A stretch of DNA of 64,000 nucleotides, from assembly GCA_964353855.1 (NCBI GenBank), contig CAYGWX010000002.1:106078-170077 (forward strand). The letters are read 5' to 3'. Source of the DNA: CAYGWX01 sp964353855 [NCBI: uncultured bacterium] (lineage in GTDB: Bacteria > Edwardsbacteria > CAYGWX01). The notes under the pieces are model-generated. The model ran no database searches, had not been told where the DNA came from, and was given only the letters and a program-made list of their open reading frames with translations. Position numbers and translations under genes: made by a program. Positions 25,211-33,357 of this stretch are shown here, in pieces. Numbering within the stretch: position 1 is the first letter of the stretch; every line of letters begins with the position of its first letter.

Positions 25211-25858
25211 CTAAAGGCTCTTCAGGATCTCCTGGGTAGTGGCCACGTGGGCGAAGCCGTAGGCCAGGGTCTTTAACGTAGCGAGGTGGAGGTCCTCCTG
25301 GCAGGAGCCGGTGGCGTCGGCCAGGAAGAACACCCGATGGTCCCTCATGTAGGCGTCCCGGGCCGTGGTCTCGCAGCAGCAGTTGGTCATGACCCCGGTG
25401 ATGACCAGGTCCTGCACACCCAGGCAGCGCAGGACGGTCTCCAGGTCGGTGTTGTAAAACGCGCTGTAGCGATTCTTCTTCACCACTTTCTCGGTCGGCC
25501 GGGGAGCCAGCCGGGGATGGATTTCAGCCTCTGGGGTCCCCTCCATGCACATTCCCTTCCACCACCAGGTTAGAATCCCGCCGTCCAGCTTCTCATCCTG
25601 GTGAACGTGGGTGGTGAAGATGACCGGGCGCCTGGCCCTGCGGAAGGCCGCAATCAGGCGCTCCACGTTGGAGAGAATCGCCACGCCGCCCTCGGTGAAG
25701 CCCGGGGCCTTTTCCACCAGAAAGAACTTCTGCATGTCGATCACCAGGAGCGCTGCGGATTTCTTCTCCAGCTTCAGGGAATGCGTGTTGTAAGGGGCGA
25801 CGGCCTTGAGCCAGGACTTGGTCTTGGCTTTAAGATTCCTCTCGGTCACGTAGGGCAT
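25211..25858 (-). CDS. Isochorismatase/nicotinamidase-family cysteine hydrolase
   Basis: 215 aa from the preferred start (MPYVTERN) behind AGGAAAGGAG; a longer in-frame ORF reaches 25954 but would begin about 7 bases from the transcription start. Triad residues are Asp in LLVIDMQKFF, Lys in VVKKNRYSAF and Cys in VITGVMTNCCCETTARDA. The DMQ motif and T-N-CCCE loop are typical of the family; the substrate (nicotinamide, N-carbamoyl compound or other amide) cannot be read from sequence. The leader of about 100 bases holds a terminator-like hairpin. Confidence 0.9.
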   Translation of the reverse strand: MPYVTERNLKAKTKSWLKAVAPYNTHSLKLEKKSAALLVIDMQKFFLVEKAPGFTEGGVAILSNVERLIAAFRRARRPVIFTTHVHQDEKLDGGILTWWWKGMCMEGTPEAEIHPRLAPRPTEKVVKKNRYSAFYNTDLETVLRCLGVQDLVITGVMTNCCCETTARDAYMRDHRVFFLADATGSCQEDLHLATLKTLAYGFAHVATTQEILKSL

Positions 25859-25910
25859 AAGGCTCCTTTCCTCGGTAATGACGGTTGAAACAGCGGAATC
25901 GGTGGAAAAG

Positions 25911-25955
25911 AAAAAGGCAGGGCCCAAGCCTGGGTGGCGCCTCGCCTTTTTCATG
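25911..25955 (-). promoter_or_regulatory. Terminator-like hairpin in the leader of the isochorismatase gene
   Basis: Read on minus: AAAAAGGC pairs with GCCTTTTT (8 bp) around an inner CCCA/TGGG hairpin, and the second arm ends in a U-rich run CUUUUUCUUUU. It lies between the promoter and the start codon and could be an attenuator. Confidence 0.5.
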
Positions 25956-25967
25956 GCTTTGGCTAAG

Positions 25968-25997
25968 ATTGTAGCAAACCCGGGCCGGCTCTGTCAA
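25968..25997 (-). promoter_or_regulatory. Promoter of the isochorismatase gene
   Basis: Minus strand TTGACA (25992-25997), an 18-base spacer and TACAAT (25968-25973). It abuts the der promoter on the opposite strand. Confidence 0.7.
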
Positions 25998-26003
25998 GGG
26001 GTC

Positions 26004-26032
26004 TTGACACGGGCCTCTGAATATGTTAGTAT
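26004..26032 (+). promoter_or_regulatory. Promoter of der-plsY-gpsA
   Basis: TTGACA at 26004-26009, a 17-base spacer and TAGTAT at 26027-26032; leader about 28 bases. Its -35 and that of the divergent isochorismatase promoter form an inverted repeat TGTCAA-N6-TTGACA. Confidence 0.7.
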
Positions 26033-26066
26033 TTCAAGCGTTATATGGAAGAGTTAAAGTAGAATT

Positions 26067-27392
26067 ATGAAGCCGGTCGTGGTCATCTGCGGCAGGCCGA
26101 ACGTGGGCAAGTCCACCCTGTTCAACCGCATCATCGGCAAGCGCATGGCGATCGTGGACGATGTGCCGGGCGTGACCCGGGACCGGAACTACGCCGAGGC
26201 CACCTGGCACCGCCGGGACTTCTATCTCGTGGACACGGGGGGTCTCCTGCCGGAGTCCACCGAGGCCATCCCCAAGGCCGTGGCGGTCCAGGTGGAAATC
26301 GCTCTCACCGAGGCCGACGTAGTGCTGTTCATGGTGGACGCCAAGGAGGGCAAAACCCCGGTGGACGAGGAGATCGCTTCCAAGCTCCGCCGGGTGCGGA
26401 AGAAGGTTTTCCTGGTCGTGAACAAGGTGGATAACACGCGGGACGAGCCCCTCCTGCACGAGTTCCACTCCCTGGGCCTGGGCGAGCCCTACGGGGTCGC
26501 GGCCCAGACCGGAAGGGACGTGGCCGAGCTCTTGGACGATGTGGCCAGCTCCCTGCCCAAGGTCAGCGAGGAAAAGGAGGAGGAAGACCTCCTGCGGGTC
26601 GCCATCCTGGGAAGGCCCAATGTGGGCAAATCCTCCCTGGTGAACGCCATCCTCGGGCAGGAGCGGCACATCGTGGATAAGGTCCCGGGGACCACCCGGG
26701 ACGCCATCGACTCGCCCTTCGCTTATCAGGGAAGAAAGCTCATCCTGATAGACACCGCGGGCCTCAGGAAGCGCAGCAAGGTCCATGAAGCCCTGGAGTT
26801 CTACACCACCCTGCGCACGATGCGGGCCGTGGAGCGCTGCCAGGTCGCCGTGGTTCTCCTGGACGGGGAGGAGGGGTTCGGGATACAGGACCTGCGGGTC
26901 GCGACCCATGCCCACCAGGCCTTCCGGGGACTGGTGTTCGCGATCACCAAGTGGGACCTCGTGCCTCCGGCGGAGAGGGACAGGGATAAATACAAGCAGG
27001 GGTTCATCCAGCGCGCACCGTCTTTCGCCTACGCCCCGGTGGTGATCACCTCGGCGGTGACCAAGACGGGGATCAAGGAGCTGCTCGACAAGATCATCCA
27101 GGTCCAGGAGGCCTGGTCGCGCACCTTTACCGACGAGGAGCTGGGGCAGGCCCTGGAAGCGGCCGTGGAGCTGAACAATCCGCCTGCGCCCAGGGGGAAG
27201 TGGATCAATTTCAAGGGCATCCAGCAGAAGTCCATGCGCCCGCCCTTCTTCACGATCTCGGCCACCCACGCCGCCTTGATCCCGGACAACTACCGCAAGT
27301 ACCTCATCAGCCAACTCGCGGAGCGCATGGGCCTGGAAGGGGTCCGGATCAAGGTGCAGTTCGAGTTTATGGGAAGAAAGAAGAGGCGATGA
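26067..27392 (+). CDS. der: Ribosome-biogenesis GTPase Der (EngA)
   Basis: 441 aa with two consecutive G-domains. The first has GRPNVGKST near residue 10 and DVPGVTRDR, the second GRPNVGKSS near 182 and GTTRDAIDSPF, each followed by a D-T-A/G-G-L switch and an N/T-K-x-D base motif (NKVD, TKWD). A KH-like C-terminal domain ends in the basic FMGRKKRR tail that binds 50S. Essential for large-subunit maturation. Its stop overlaps plsY by 4 bases (ATGA), so der, plsY and gpsA are one coupled unit. Confidence 0.98.
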   Translation: MKPVVVICGRPNVGKSTLFNRIIGKRMAIVDDVPGVTRDRNYAEATWHRRDFYLVDTGGLLPESTEAIPKAVAVQVEIALTEADVVLFMVDAKEGKTPVDEEIASKLRRVRKKVFLVVNKVDNTRDEPLLHEFHSLGLGEPYGVAAQTGRDVAELLDDVASSLPKVSEEKEEEDLLRVAILGRPNVGKSSLVNAILGQERHIVDKVPGTTRDAIDSPFAYQGRKLILIDTAGLRKRSKVHEALEFYTTLRTMRAVERCQVAVVLLDGEEGFGIQDLRVATHAHQAFRGLVFAITKWDLVPPAERDRDKYKQGFIQRAPSFAYAPVVITSAVTKTGIKELLDKIIQVQEAWSRTFTDEELGQALEAAVELNNPPAPRGKWINFKGIQQKSMRPPFFTISATHAALIPDNYRKYLISQLAERMGLEGVRIKVQFEFMGRKKRR

Positions 27393-28006
27393 TTCCGGCC
27401 GTCCTGTTCGCCGCGAGCTTTCTGTACGGGGCGATCCCGTTCAGCTTCCTCCTCGGGAAGTGGTTTTACAAGACCGACATCCGCACCCTGGGAAGCAGGA
27501 ACCCCGGGTCCACCAACCTGTTCCGCGTACTCGGGCCCAGGGCCGGGATACCGGGCTTCCTCCTGGACATGACGCGGGGACTCATTCCGGTCCTGGTCGC
27601 AAGGTGGGTTTCGCACAATCCCTACCTCTGGCTGGGGGCAGGGGTTTCAGCCCTCCTGGGAAACGTGTTCACCCCTTTCCTCGGATTCAAGGGAGGCAAA
27701 GGAGTGGCGGCTTCCCTGGGGGTCTTCCTGGCCATGACGCCTGTCCCTGCCCTGGCGGCCTTCCTGGTCTGGGCCCTTTCCTTTGCGGCCACGCGTTACG
27801 TGTCCCTTTCCTCCATTCTGGCGGCTTTCGCCTTTCCATTCGCGGTCTGGGCCTGGGGCTGGCTGGCGGGGTCACCCTCGCTGGTACTGCTCGGGGTGAG
27901 CGTCCTCGTTTCCCTGGTGATCATCCTCAGACATCAGGCGAACATCCGGCGCCTACTCGCCGGCCAGGAGAAGAAATTGGAGCTGAAAGGGGGTGCGAAG
28001 ACATGA
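27389..28006 (+). CDS. plsY: Acyl-phosphate:glycerol-3-phosphate acyltransferase
   Basis: 205 aa, five or more membrane segments. The first step of phospholipid synthesis: acylates G3P with acyl-phosphate. Motifs are GSRNPGSTNLFRVLG, GFKGGKGVA and the C-terminal RHQANIRRLL. The start is the ATG at 27389, overlapping the der stop (ATGA); an open frame extends further upstream but is inside der. The downstream gpsA makes its substrate G3P. Confidence 0.97.
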   Translation: MIPAVLFAASFLYGAIPFSFLLGKWFYKTDIRTLGSRNPGSTNLFRVLGPRAGIPGFLLDMTRGLIPVLVARWVSHNPYLWLGAGVSALLGNVFTPFLGFKGGKGVAASLGVFLAMTPVPALAAFLVWALSFAATRYVSLSSILAAFAFPFAVWAWGWLAGSPSLVLLGVSVLVSLVIILRHQANIRRLLAGQEKKLELKGGAKT

Positions 28007-29004
28007 GCCGTATCGCGGTGCTGGGCGGTGGGAACTGGGGGACGACCCTAGCCCTGCACTTGCTGCAGAACAGGCACGAGGTCGGGCTCTGGGAGTTCTT
28101 CCCGGAGCTGGCCGGGGCCATGAAGCGTGATCGGGAGAACAAGAGATACCTGCCGGGCGTTCCGCTTCCCGCGACCCTCAGGGTCTCCGCCGACCTCGGG
28201 GAGATCGCCCGGGATGCCGAGGTCCTTCTCTTCGTGGTCCCCTCCCACTTCCTTCGCGAGCTGCTCTGGGGATTGAAGGAGGTTGGGCTCAGGGCGGGGC
28301 TCGCCGTAAGCGCGATCAAGGGGTTGGAGGCCGACTCCCACAAGCGCATGTCCGAAGTGGTTGGGGAGGAGCTTCCTCAGTTTGCAAAGGAGGTCGTCGC
28401 CCTCTCCGGGCCTTCCCTGGCCCTGGAGGTCGCGCGCGGAGTCCCCACCGCGGTCGTCGCAGCTTGCGAGGATGAGGAGAAGGCCAGGCTCGCCCAAAAG
28501 GCTTTCTTCGGCCCCAGGTTCCGGGTCTATACCTCCCCGGACATTGCCGGCGTGGAGTTGGGCGGGGCCCTGAAGAACGTCATCGCCATCGCGGCCGGGA
28601 TCTCGGACGGCCTGGGCTTCGGGGACAACGCCCGCGGCGCGCTCCTGACCCGGGGCTTGGCCGAGATGACCCGCTTGGGCACGGCCCTGGGCGCGAGGCC
28701 CGAGACCTTCTCCGGGCTCTCCGGGATGGGCGACCTGATCACGACCTGCTCTTCCAAGCTTTCCCGCAATCATCAAGTGGGCATGGCCATCGCCCAGGGC
28801 AAGAAGCTGGAAGCCGTCCTGAAGGAGATGGTGATGGTGGCCGAAGGGGTCAAAACCACGACAGCCGCCAACCAGCTTGCACGGCTACACGGTGTGGAAA
28901 TGCCCATCGCCGATCAGATGCAGGCCATCCTGTTCGAGGGCAAGGACCCCAGAGAAGGGGTGATGGCCCTGATGCAGAGGGAGCCCAAGGCCGAAGCTCG
29001 GTAA
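28003..29004 (+). CDS. gpsA: NAD(P)-dependent glycerol-3-phosphate dehydrogenase
   Basis: 333 aa. Reduces dihydroxyacetone phosphate to sn-glycerol-3-phosphate. N-terminal nucleotide loop GGGNWGTTLA, a catalytic Lys in GALKNVIAIAAG, the G-x-N-x-R-A-x-L-L-T-R-G helix (GDNARGALLTRGLAEM), a Ser-rich SGLSGMGDL and the VAEGVKTT hinge. ATG at 28003 overlaps the plsY stop (ATGA). It supplies PlsY. Confidence 0.98.
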   Translation: MSRIAVLGGGNWGTTLALHLLQNRHEVGLWEFFPELAGAMKRDRENKRYLPGVPLPATLRVSADLGEIARDAEVLLFVVPSHFLRELLWGLKEVGLRAGLAVSAIKGLEADSHKRMSEVVGEELPQFAKEVVALSGPSLALEVARGVPTAVVAACEDEEKARLAQKAFFGPRFRVYTSPDIAGVELGGALKNVIAIAAGISDGLGFGDNARGALLTRGLAEMTRLGTALGARPETFSGLSGMGDLITTCSSKLSRNHQVGMAIAQGKKLEAVLKEMVMVAEGVKTTTAANQLARLHGVEMPIADQMQAILFEGKDPREGVMALMQREPKAEAR

Positions 29005-29013
29005 GTACGTGAT

Positions 29014-29748
29014 TTGAAAGGATTCCTGTTTTTCGATCCTCTCAAAGGGCTGGATTTCATCGTGCACGGGTTCAGCACCAAGCCCCAGGGATTCGGGTCT
29101 GCAGAGGAGGCCCTGAACGGTCTGGGATTAAAAGGAATGGCCTCCGTGGCGCCGAAGCAGGTTCACGGGACGGATTTCGTGGTCGTCAAAGACGAAAGGA
29201 CCCCGGTCCGTCCCCTGGGCGACGGGGCGATGACGAGCCGGCCGGGGATCGTCCTGGTCGTGAAAGTGGCGGACTGTGTGCCGATTTACCTGGTGGACCC
29301 GCGGATCCCGGCCATCGGACTCATCCATGCGGGCTGGCGAGGCGCCTCCCAGGCGATTGCCAATAAAGCGGTTCTGAGGATGCAGGAGGTATTCGGAACG
29401 GACCCCAGAGACCTCGTTGTAGCCCTCGGCCCTTCGATTCAGGAATGCTGCTATGAGGTGGGGAAGGAGGTGGCGATCCGCTTTCCCGAATCAATGCGCA
29501 GGCAAAAAGAGGAGAGGTGGCATCTTGACCTGGCCGGAGCCAATGTCCTGGACCTGGAAAGCGCCGGGGTCCGTAGACAAAACATCCATATTTCCCCGCA
29601 TTGCACGTGTTGCGAACCGCGACGTTTTCATTCCTACCGGCGGGACCGGAGGATCGCCGGGCGACATTACGCCGTGCTGGCCCTGAATCGAGTTCCCGAA
29701 AGTCCGAGGGCAAGCAGGCAGGCCCTGAAAGGGGGAGGTGAGCCGTGA
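29014..29748 (+). CDS. pgeF: Peptidoglycan-editing factor PgeF (DUF152/YfiH family)
   Basis: 244 aa. Purine-nucleoside-phosphorylase-like or polyphenol-oxidase-like family; in E. coli YfiH prevents mis-incorporation of serine-containing UDP-MurNAc precursors. The metal/active-site motifs are QVHGTD, VKVADCVPIYLVDP, GLIHAGWRG (His) and SIQECCYEVG (Cys pair). TTG start at 29014, 9 bases after gpsA. Its stop overlaps the GTG start of the MerR gene, so it is coupled to it. Confidence 0.93.
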   Translation: MKGFLFFDPLKGLDFIVHGFSTKPQGFGSAEEALNGLGLKGMASVAPKQVHGTDFVVVKDERTPVRPLGDGAMTSRPGIVLVVKVADCVPIYLVDPRIPAIGLIHAGWRGASQAIANKAVLRMQEVFGTDPRDLVVALGPSIQECCYEVGKEVAIRFPESMRRQKEERWHLDLAGANVLDLESAGVRRQNIHISPHCTCCEPRRFHSYRRDRRIAGRHYAVLALNRVPESPRASRQALKGGGEP

Positions 29749-30122
29749 AGCCCAAGAAGATCTATTATTCGATCAGCGACGTGGCCTCCTTGGCCAAGGT
29801 AAAGCCCTACGTCCTGCGTTACTGGGAGACGGAGTTCGGCCAGCTCAAGCCCAAGGCCATGCGGGGGGGACGGCGGGCCTACCGGGAGCGCGACATCAGG
29901 CTGGTGATGATGATCAAAAAGCTCCTGTACGAGGATCGCTTCACCATCGAGGGGGCGCGCAAGAAGCTCCAGGACATGGACCACGCCGAGCTCCACCAGA
30001 TGGACATCCCCTTCGAGCAGGCCGCCCGCCAGACGAGCCTGGAGGAGGTGCGCAAAGGCCTGAGGGAGGTCTCCGACATCCTGGGAAAGGCCCTGGCCGG
30101 AGGGGCCGAGGAAGATTTTTAG
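29745..30122 (+). CDS. MerR-family transcriptional regulator
   Basis: 125 aa. Winged HTH of MerR type: YSISDVASLAKVKPYVLRYWETEFGQLKPKAMRGGRRAYRERDIRLV, with the signature Y/W and R-R-A-Y in the wing. A helix-rich C-terminal part (EGARKKLQ...) has no Cys or metal site. This N-terminal pattern (W-E-x-E-F, K-x-x-R-x-G-R-R-x-Y) is seen in the small MerR-like proteins adjacent to pgeF or ribosomal genes in many phyla. GTG start overlaps the pgeF stop. Confidence 0.9.
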   Translation: MKPKKIYYSISDVASLAKVKPYVLRYWETEFGQLKPKAMRGGRRAYRERDIRLVMMIKKLLYEDRFTIEGARKKLQDMDHAELHQMDIPFEQAARQTSLEEVRKGLREVSDILGKALAGGAEEDF

Positions 30123-30130
30123 GGAGCCCC

Positions 30131-30159
30131 TTGATTTTGTTAAGGTGCTGTGCTATAAT
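30131..30159 (+). promoter_or_regulatory. Strong promoter (extended -10) before the glycosyltransferase-surE-pcm unit
   Basis: TTGATT at 30131-30136, a 17-base spacer and TATAAT at 30154-30159 preceded by TGC, giving the extended TGCTATAAT form. The leader is about 24 bases. Confidence 0.85.
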
Positions 30160-30189
30160 ATGTTTCTCCCCGGATGAACGGGGGGACGG

Positions 30190-30858
30190 ATGCGGGTCTG
30201 CGCAGTGATCCCGGCTTTTCAGGCCGGGGGGCGCATCGGCAGGGTGCTCGACGGAATCGCTGCTTTCATCCCGGCCCAGGCCACGGTCGTAGTGGACGAC
30301 GGCTCCCGGGACGGGACGGCTGAGGAAGCCAGGGCGAAGGGCGTGCGGGTCCTCTCCCATGCGCGGAACCTGGGGAAGGGAGCCGCCCACCAGACGGGCT
30401 TCAGAGAAGCCCTGTCCCTGGGCTGCGAGGCGGTCCTGACCCTGGACGCGGACGGGCAGCACGACCCCCGCGAGATTCCCAGGTTCCTGGAGGCCTGGAG
30501 CCGCGGAGAGGGCGACATCCTGGTCGGCTCGCGCTGGGGAACGCTTTCGGCGATGCCCCCCCTCCGCCGGGCGGTGAACCGCATCACCTCGGTCGTGGTT
30601 TCCATCGTTTCCGGCCGGAAGGTCGAGGACAGCCAGTCGGGATACCGGCTCATCTCGGCAGAAGCGGTGAGACGCATCCCGCTTCGGACCCGGAGATACC
30701 AGGCGGAATCCGAATTCTTGATCAAGGCCGGGAGGACGGGGTTCGCGATCGGAGCGGTGCCCATCCAGGCCCGCTACGCCGGGGAGGTAAGCTACATCCG
30801 TCCTTTGAGGGACACGCTGCGTTTCGTGGGGGTTGCCTTAGCCGGGCTGTGGAGATAG
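30190..30858 (+). CDS. GT2 glycosyltransferase, dolichol-phosphate-mannose-synthase-like
   Basis: 222 aa. GT-A fold typical of polyprenyl-phosphate glycosyltransferases: AVIPAFQAGGRI start, VVVDDGSRDGT, ALSLGCEAVLTLDADGQHDP (DxD-type DAD), and a C-terminal Q-S-G-Y-R-L-I with E-S-E-F. Likely forms a polyprenyl-phosphate sugar used by membrane GT-C enzymes, such as those at 56-62 kb (inference). Ends 1 base before the surE start. Confidence 0.9.
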   Translation: MRVCAVIPAFQAGGRIGRVLDGIAAFIPAQATVVVDDGSRDGTAEEARAKGVRVLSHARNLGKGAAHQTGFREALSLGCEAVLTLDADGQHDPREIPRFLEAWSRGEGDILVGSRWGTLSAMPPLRRAVNRITSVVVSIVSGRKVEDSQSGYRLISAEAVRRIPLRTRRYQAESEFLIKAGRTGFAIGAVPIQARYAGEVSYIRPLRDTLRFVGVALAGLWR

Positions 30859-30859
30859 G

Positions 30860-31648
30860 TTGGCGCGGGTCTTTGACAAGCCTAAGCTCATCCTCCTGAC
30901 CAACGACGACGGGATCGATGCCGAGGGCCTGCGGGCCGCACGCCGGTCCCTGGCCGGGGCGGCCAGGGTGGTGGTGTTCGCTCCCCGGTCCGAGCGGAGC
31001 GGGGCGAGCCACTCCTTCTCCCTGCGCAAGCCCCTGGAGGTGGTCTGGAGGGATGCCGATACGGTGAGCGTGGACGGGACCCCCACGGACTGCGTGATGC
31101 TGGCCGTGCGGGGCCTCCTCCCGCGCAAGCCGGACCTGGTGGTCTCGGGGATCAACCACGGCCCGAACCTAGGGGACGACGTGACCTACTCCGGCACCGT
31201 GGCCGCGGCCATGGAGGGTACGCTTCTGGGAATCCCCTCCATCGCCTGCTCGGTGACCGATTGGCGGATATCCCGGTTCCAGGTGGCGGCAAAATTCCTC
31301 GGAATCCTTGCCACGCAGGTCCTGAGGCGCGGGCTTCCCCGGAACACCCTTCTGAATGTGAACGTCCCGAACCTGCCGCGCCGCCGAATCCGCGGAGTGC
31401 GCTTCACGCGCCTGGGCAAGCGCATCTACCGCGACGTGGTCGTGAAGCGGACCGACCCGCAGGGCCGAACATTCTACTCCATAGACGGAGAGGATCCGGG
31501 CTGGAAGCGGGAGCCGGAGACGGATTTCGCGGCCATCGAGGAGGATATGATCTCGGTCACCCCGTTTCACCTGGACCTGACGCATCACGCCGCGGTGCAG
31601 CGACTCATGACCTGGGAGAAACCCCTGTTCCGTGAACTACGAGCTTAG
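30860..31648 (+). CDS. surE: 5'/3'-nucleotidase SurE
   Basis: 262 aa, Mg-dependent survival protein. Signatures: LLTNDDGIDAEGL (metal DD), FAPRSERSGASHSFSL (Ser/Asn site), DGTPTDCVMLAV, DLVVSGINHGPNLGDDVTYSGTVAAAMEG. Starts at TTG (30860), one base after the glycosyltransferase stop, and overlaps the pcm start by 17 bases. surE-pcm pairing is a widespread stress-survival arrangement. Confidence 0.97.
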   Translation: MARVFDKPKLILLTNDDGIDAEGLRAARRSLAGAARVVVFAPRSERSGASHSFSLRKPLEVVWRDADTVSVDGTPTDCVMLAVRGLLPRKPDLVVSGINHGPNLGDDVTYSGTVAAAMEGTLLGIPSIACSVTDWRISRFQVAAKFLGILATQVLRRGLPRNTLLNVNVPNLPRRRIRGVRFTRLGKRIYRDVVVKRTDPQGRTFYSIDGEDPGWKREPETDFAAIEEDMISVTPFHLDLTHHAAVQRLMTWEKPLFRELRA

Positions 31649-32279
31649 CCGAAAGGCGATGGTCGATCTGCAGTGCCGGGCGCGCGGGGTGCGGGAAGGA
31701 CGGGTCCTCGCGGCCCTGCTTAAGGTCCCGCGGCACGAGTTCGTGCAGGGCGCCCTGAAGGAGAGGGCCTACGACGACTATCCCCTGCCCGTGGGCGAGG
31801 GCCAGACCATCTCCCAGCCCTACATGGTCGCCCTGATGACCGAGGCCCTGGACCTGGGGGGGGGAGAAAGGGTCCTGGAGGTCGGCACGGGCTCGGGGTA
31901 CCAGACCGCGGTCCTGGCCGAGCTCGTCAAAGGGGTCTTCTCCGTGGAGCGAATCGAGCTTCTGGCCAAGCAGGCGAGGGCCCTCCTGGACCGCCTGGGG
32001 TACGCCCATGTGCTGGTGAAGGTGGGGGACGGGACCCTGGGGTGGAAGGAGTATTCTCCCTTCGATCGCATCTTGGTTACGGCAGGCTCTCCCAACGTTC
32101 CTCCCTCGCTGCTCGAGCAATTGAAGGAGGGCGGGAAGCTGGTCATTCCTCTGGGAGACACCCATTCCCAAGTCCTCACCCTGGTCGAGAAGAGGAACGG
32201 GAAAGAGGTCCGAAATTCCCTCTGCGGATGCACCTTCGTGCCCCTGATCGGCAAGCAGGGATGGAGTCCGGAGAGGTGA
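31632..32279 (+). CDS. pcm: Protein-L-isoaspartate O-methyltransferase
   Basis: 215 aa, SAM-dependent repair of damaged Asp/Asn residues. The conserved helix [38 protein letters not shown], the SAM loop [19 protein letters not shown] and [14 protein letters not shown] are intact. GTG start at 31632 overlaps surE. A tRNA-Pro gene follows 17 bases after the stop. Confidence 0.97.
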   Translation: MNYELSRKAMVDLQCRARGVREGRVLAALLKVPRHEFVQGALKERAYDDYPLPVGEGQTISQPYMVALMTEALDLGGGERVLEVGTGSGYQTAVLAELVKGVFSVERIELLAKQARALLDRLGYAHVLVKVGDGTLGWKEYSPFDRILVTAGSPNVPPSLLEQLKEGGKLVIPLGDTHSQVLTLVEKRNGKEVRNSLCGCTFVPLIGKQGWSPER

Positions 32280-32296
32280 CATTCTTGTTTTTATGT

Positions 32297-32373
32297 CGGG
32301 GCGTAGCGCAGCCCGGTAGCGCACATGGTTCGGGACCATGGAGTCGGAGGTTCAAATCCTCCCGCCCCGACCA
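32297..32373 (+). tRNA. tRNA-Pro (anticodon CGG)
   Basis: Acceptor CGGGGCG/CGCCCCG, D-arm GCGCAGCCCGGTAGCGC, anticodon stem-loop CATGG-TTCGGGA-CCATG (anticodon CGG, Pro), T-loop GAGGTTCAAATCCTC, encoded A-CCA. 77 bases. Confidence 0.96.
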
Positions 32374-32391
32374 GGAAAAATCCGCGAGGTC

Positions 32392-32413
32392 GTCCCGATG
32401 GGTTTATCGGGAC
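32392..32413. repeat. Palindrome GTCCCGAT-N6-ATCGGGAC after tRNA-Pro(CGG)
   Basis: An 8-bp perfect inverted repeat 18 bases downstream of the tRNA. No U-tract follows, so it is not a standard terminator. A related palindrome follows the second tRNA-Pro. Confidence 0.6.
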
Positions 32414-32448
32414 CGTCCCTGCCCGTTTGAAAGACGGACGACGGAACG

Positions 32449-33201
32449 ATGTTAGGGACCAACCAGCTTCTCGAATATCTCAAGCGTTTCGGGCCGGAAC
32501 GCTCGATCACCTTCTCGGACGGCTCACCGCGCCAGCCCGTGCGCTTTCCGATGGCGGCCTTCGAGACCTACGGGGCGATCCTGTTCGCCGACCTGCCGGG
32601 GTACAGCAAGCTGGCCGGCCAGCTCACCCCCGCGGAGTGCGCGTACTTGGTGAATCACTTCTTCGCCTGGTTCGAGCGCGAGGCCGGACGGCTCTACGGC
32701 GGCATTGTGGACAAGTTCATCGGGGACGAAGTCATGGTCGTATTCCCCCAGGCCGGGGCCAGGAACCTGCCCTTGGTGGCCGCGATGCAGACGGCGAGCG
32801 CGCTCCTGGCCCACGACCTCTATGGTTTCAATCCCAAGATTGGCATCGCCTCCGGAGAGTTCGCCATCGCCCTGGTGGGCACCCAGGAGACGGCCACGGT
32901 TTCGGCCATGGGGCAGGTGGTCAATCTCGCGGCCCGCTGCTCGGGGAGCGCCGAAGCCCACTCGGTGCGGATCGCCACGGACCAGGTCCAAGCGGTCCGA
33001 GACGTCTTCGCCGGCGACCGCTGGGAGATCCGCCCCCCGGAGCTGTTTGAGCCCAAGCATATGGCTCCGGTGCATGTGGTGGACGTCAAGCACACCACGA
33101 AATGGGAGCCGACGTTCAGCTACCTTCTGGAGGTCAGGGAGAAGGTCAAGGAGGCCCGGGCGCGAGGGGCTATCCGTCAGGATAAGTCGGTCCCGAGGTA
33201 A
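32449..33201 (+). CDS. Class III adenylate/guanylate cyclase
   Basis: 250 aa, a single catalytic domain with no obvious sensor or membrane segment. Strand-loop FADLPGYSKL carries the first metal Asp. VDKFIGDEVMVVFP provides the Lys of the purine pocket and the second metal Asp. SAMGQVVNLAARC keeps the Asn and Arg of the transition-state helix, although the usual G-D/N-T-V-N is GQVVN. Active-site content looks complete, so a cNMP is probably made; the nucleotide preference is not secure. It lies between two tRNA-Pro genes. The likely partner is the CNBD protein at 16.3 kb (inference). Confidence 0.9.
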   Translation: MLGTNQLLEYLKRFGPERSITFSDGSPRQPVRFPMAAFETYGAILFADLPGYSKLAGQLTPAECAYLVNHFFAWFEREAGRLYGGIVDKFIGDEVMVVFPQAGARNLPLVAAMQTASALLAHDLYGFNPKIGIASGEFAIALVGTQETATVSAMGQVVNLAARCSGSAEAHSVRIATDQVQAVRDVFAGDRWEIRPPELFEPKHMAPVHVVDVKHTTKWEPTFSYLLEVREKVKEARARGAIRQDKSVPR

Positions 33202-33220
33202 GGGGTTCGAATACGAGGGT

Positions 33221-33297
33221 CGGGGCGTAGCGCAGTCTGGTAGCGCACTAGCATGGGGGGCTAGGGGTCGCTGGTTCGAATCCAGTCGCCCCGACCA
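33221..33297 (+). tRNA. tRNA-Pro (anticodon GGG)
   Basis: Acceptor CGGGGCG/CGCCCCG identical to the other tRNA-Pro, D-arm GCGCAGTCTGGTAGCGC, anticodon stem-loop CTAGC-ATGGGGG-GCTAG (anticodon GGG, Pro), T-loop CTGGTTCGAATCCAG, encoded A-CCA. 77 bases. Confidence 0.96.
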
Positions 33298-33315
33298 AAT
33301 TCTGAAGGAGGGATC

Positions 33316-33334
33316 ATCTCGATTTCATCGGGAT
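33316..33334. repeat. Palindrome ATCTCGAT-TTC-ATCGGGAT after tRNA-Pro(GGG)
   Basis: An 8-bp stem with one G-T pair, 18 bases downstream of the tRNA, matching in position and core (CGAT...ATCGGGA) the palindrome after the other tRNA-Pro. No U-tract. Confidence 0.5.
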
Positions 33335-33357
33335 CATCCCGACCAATAATTAATTCA

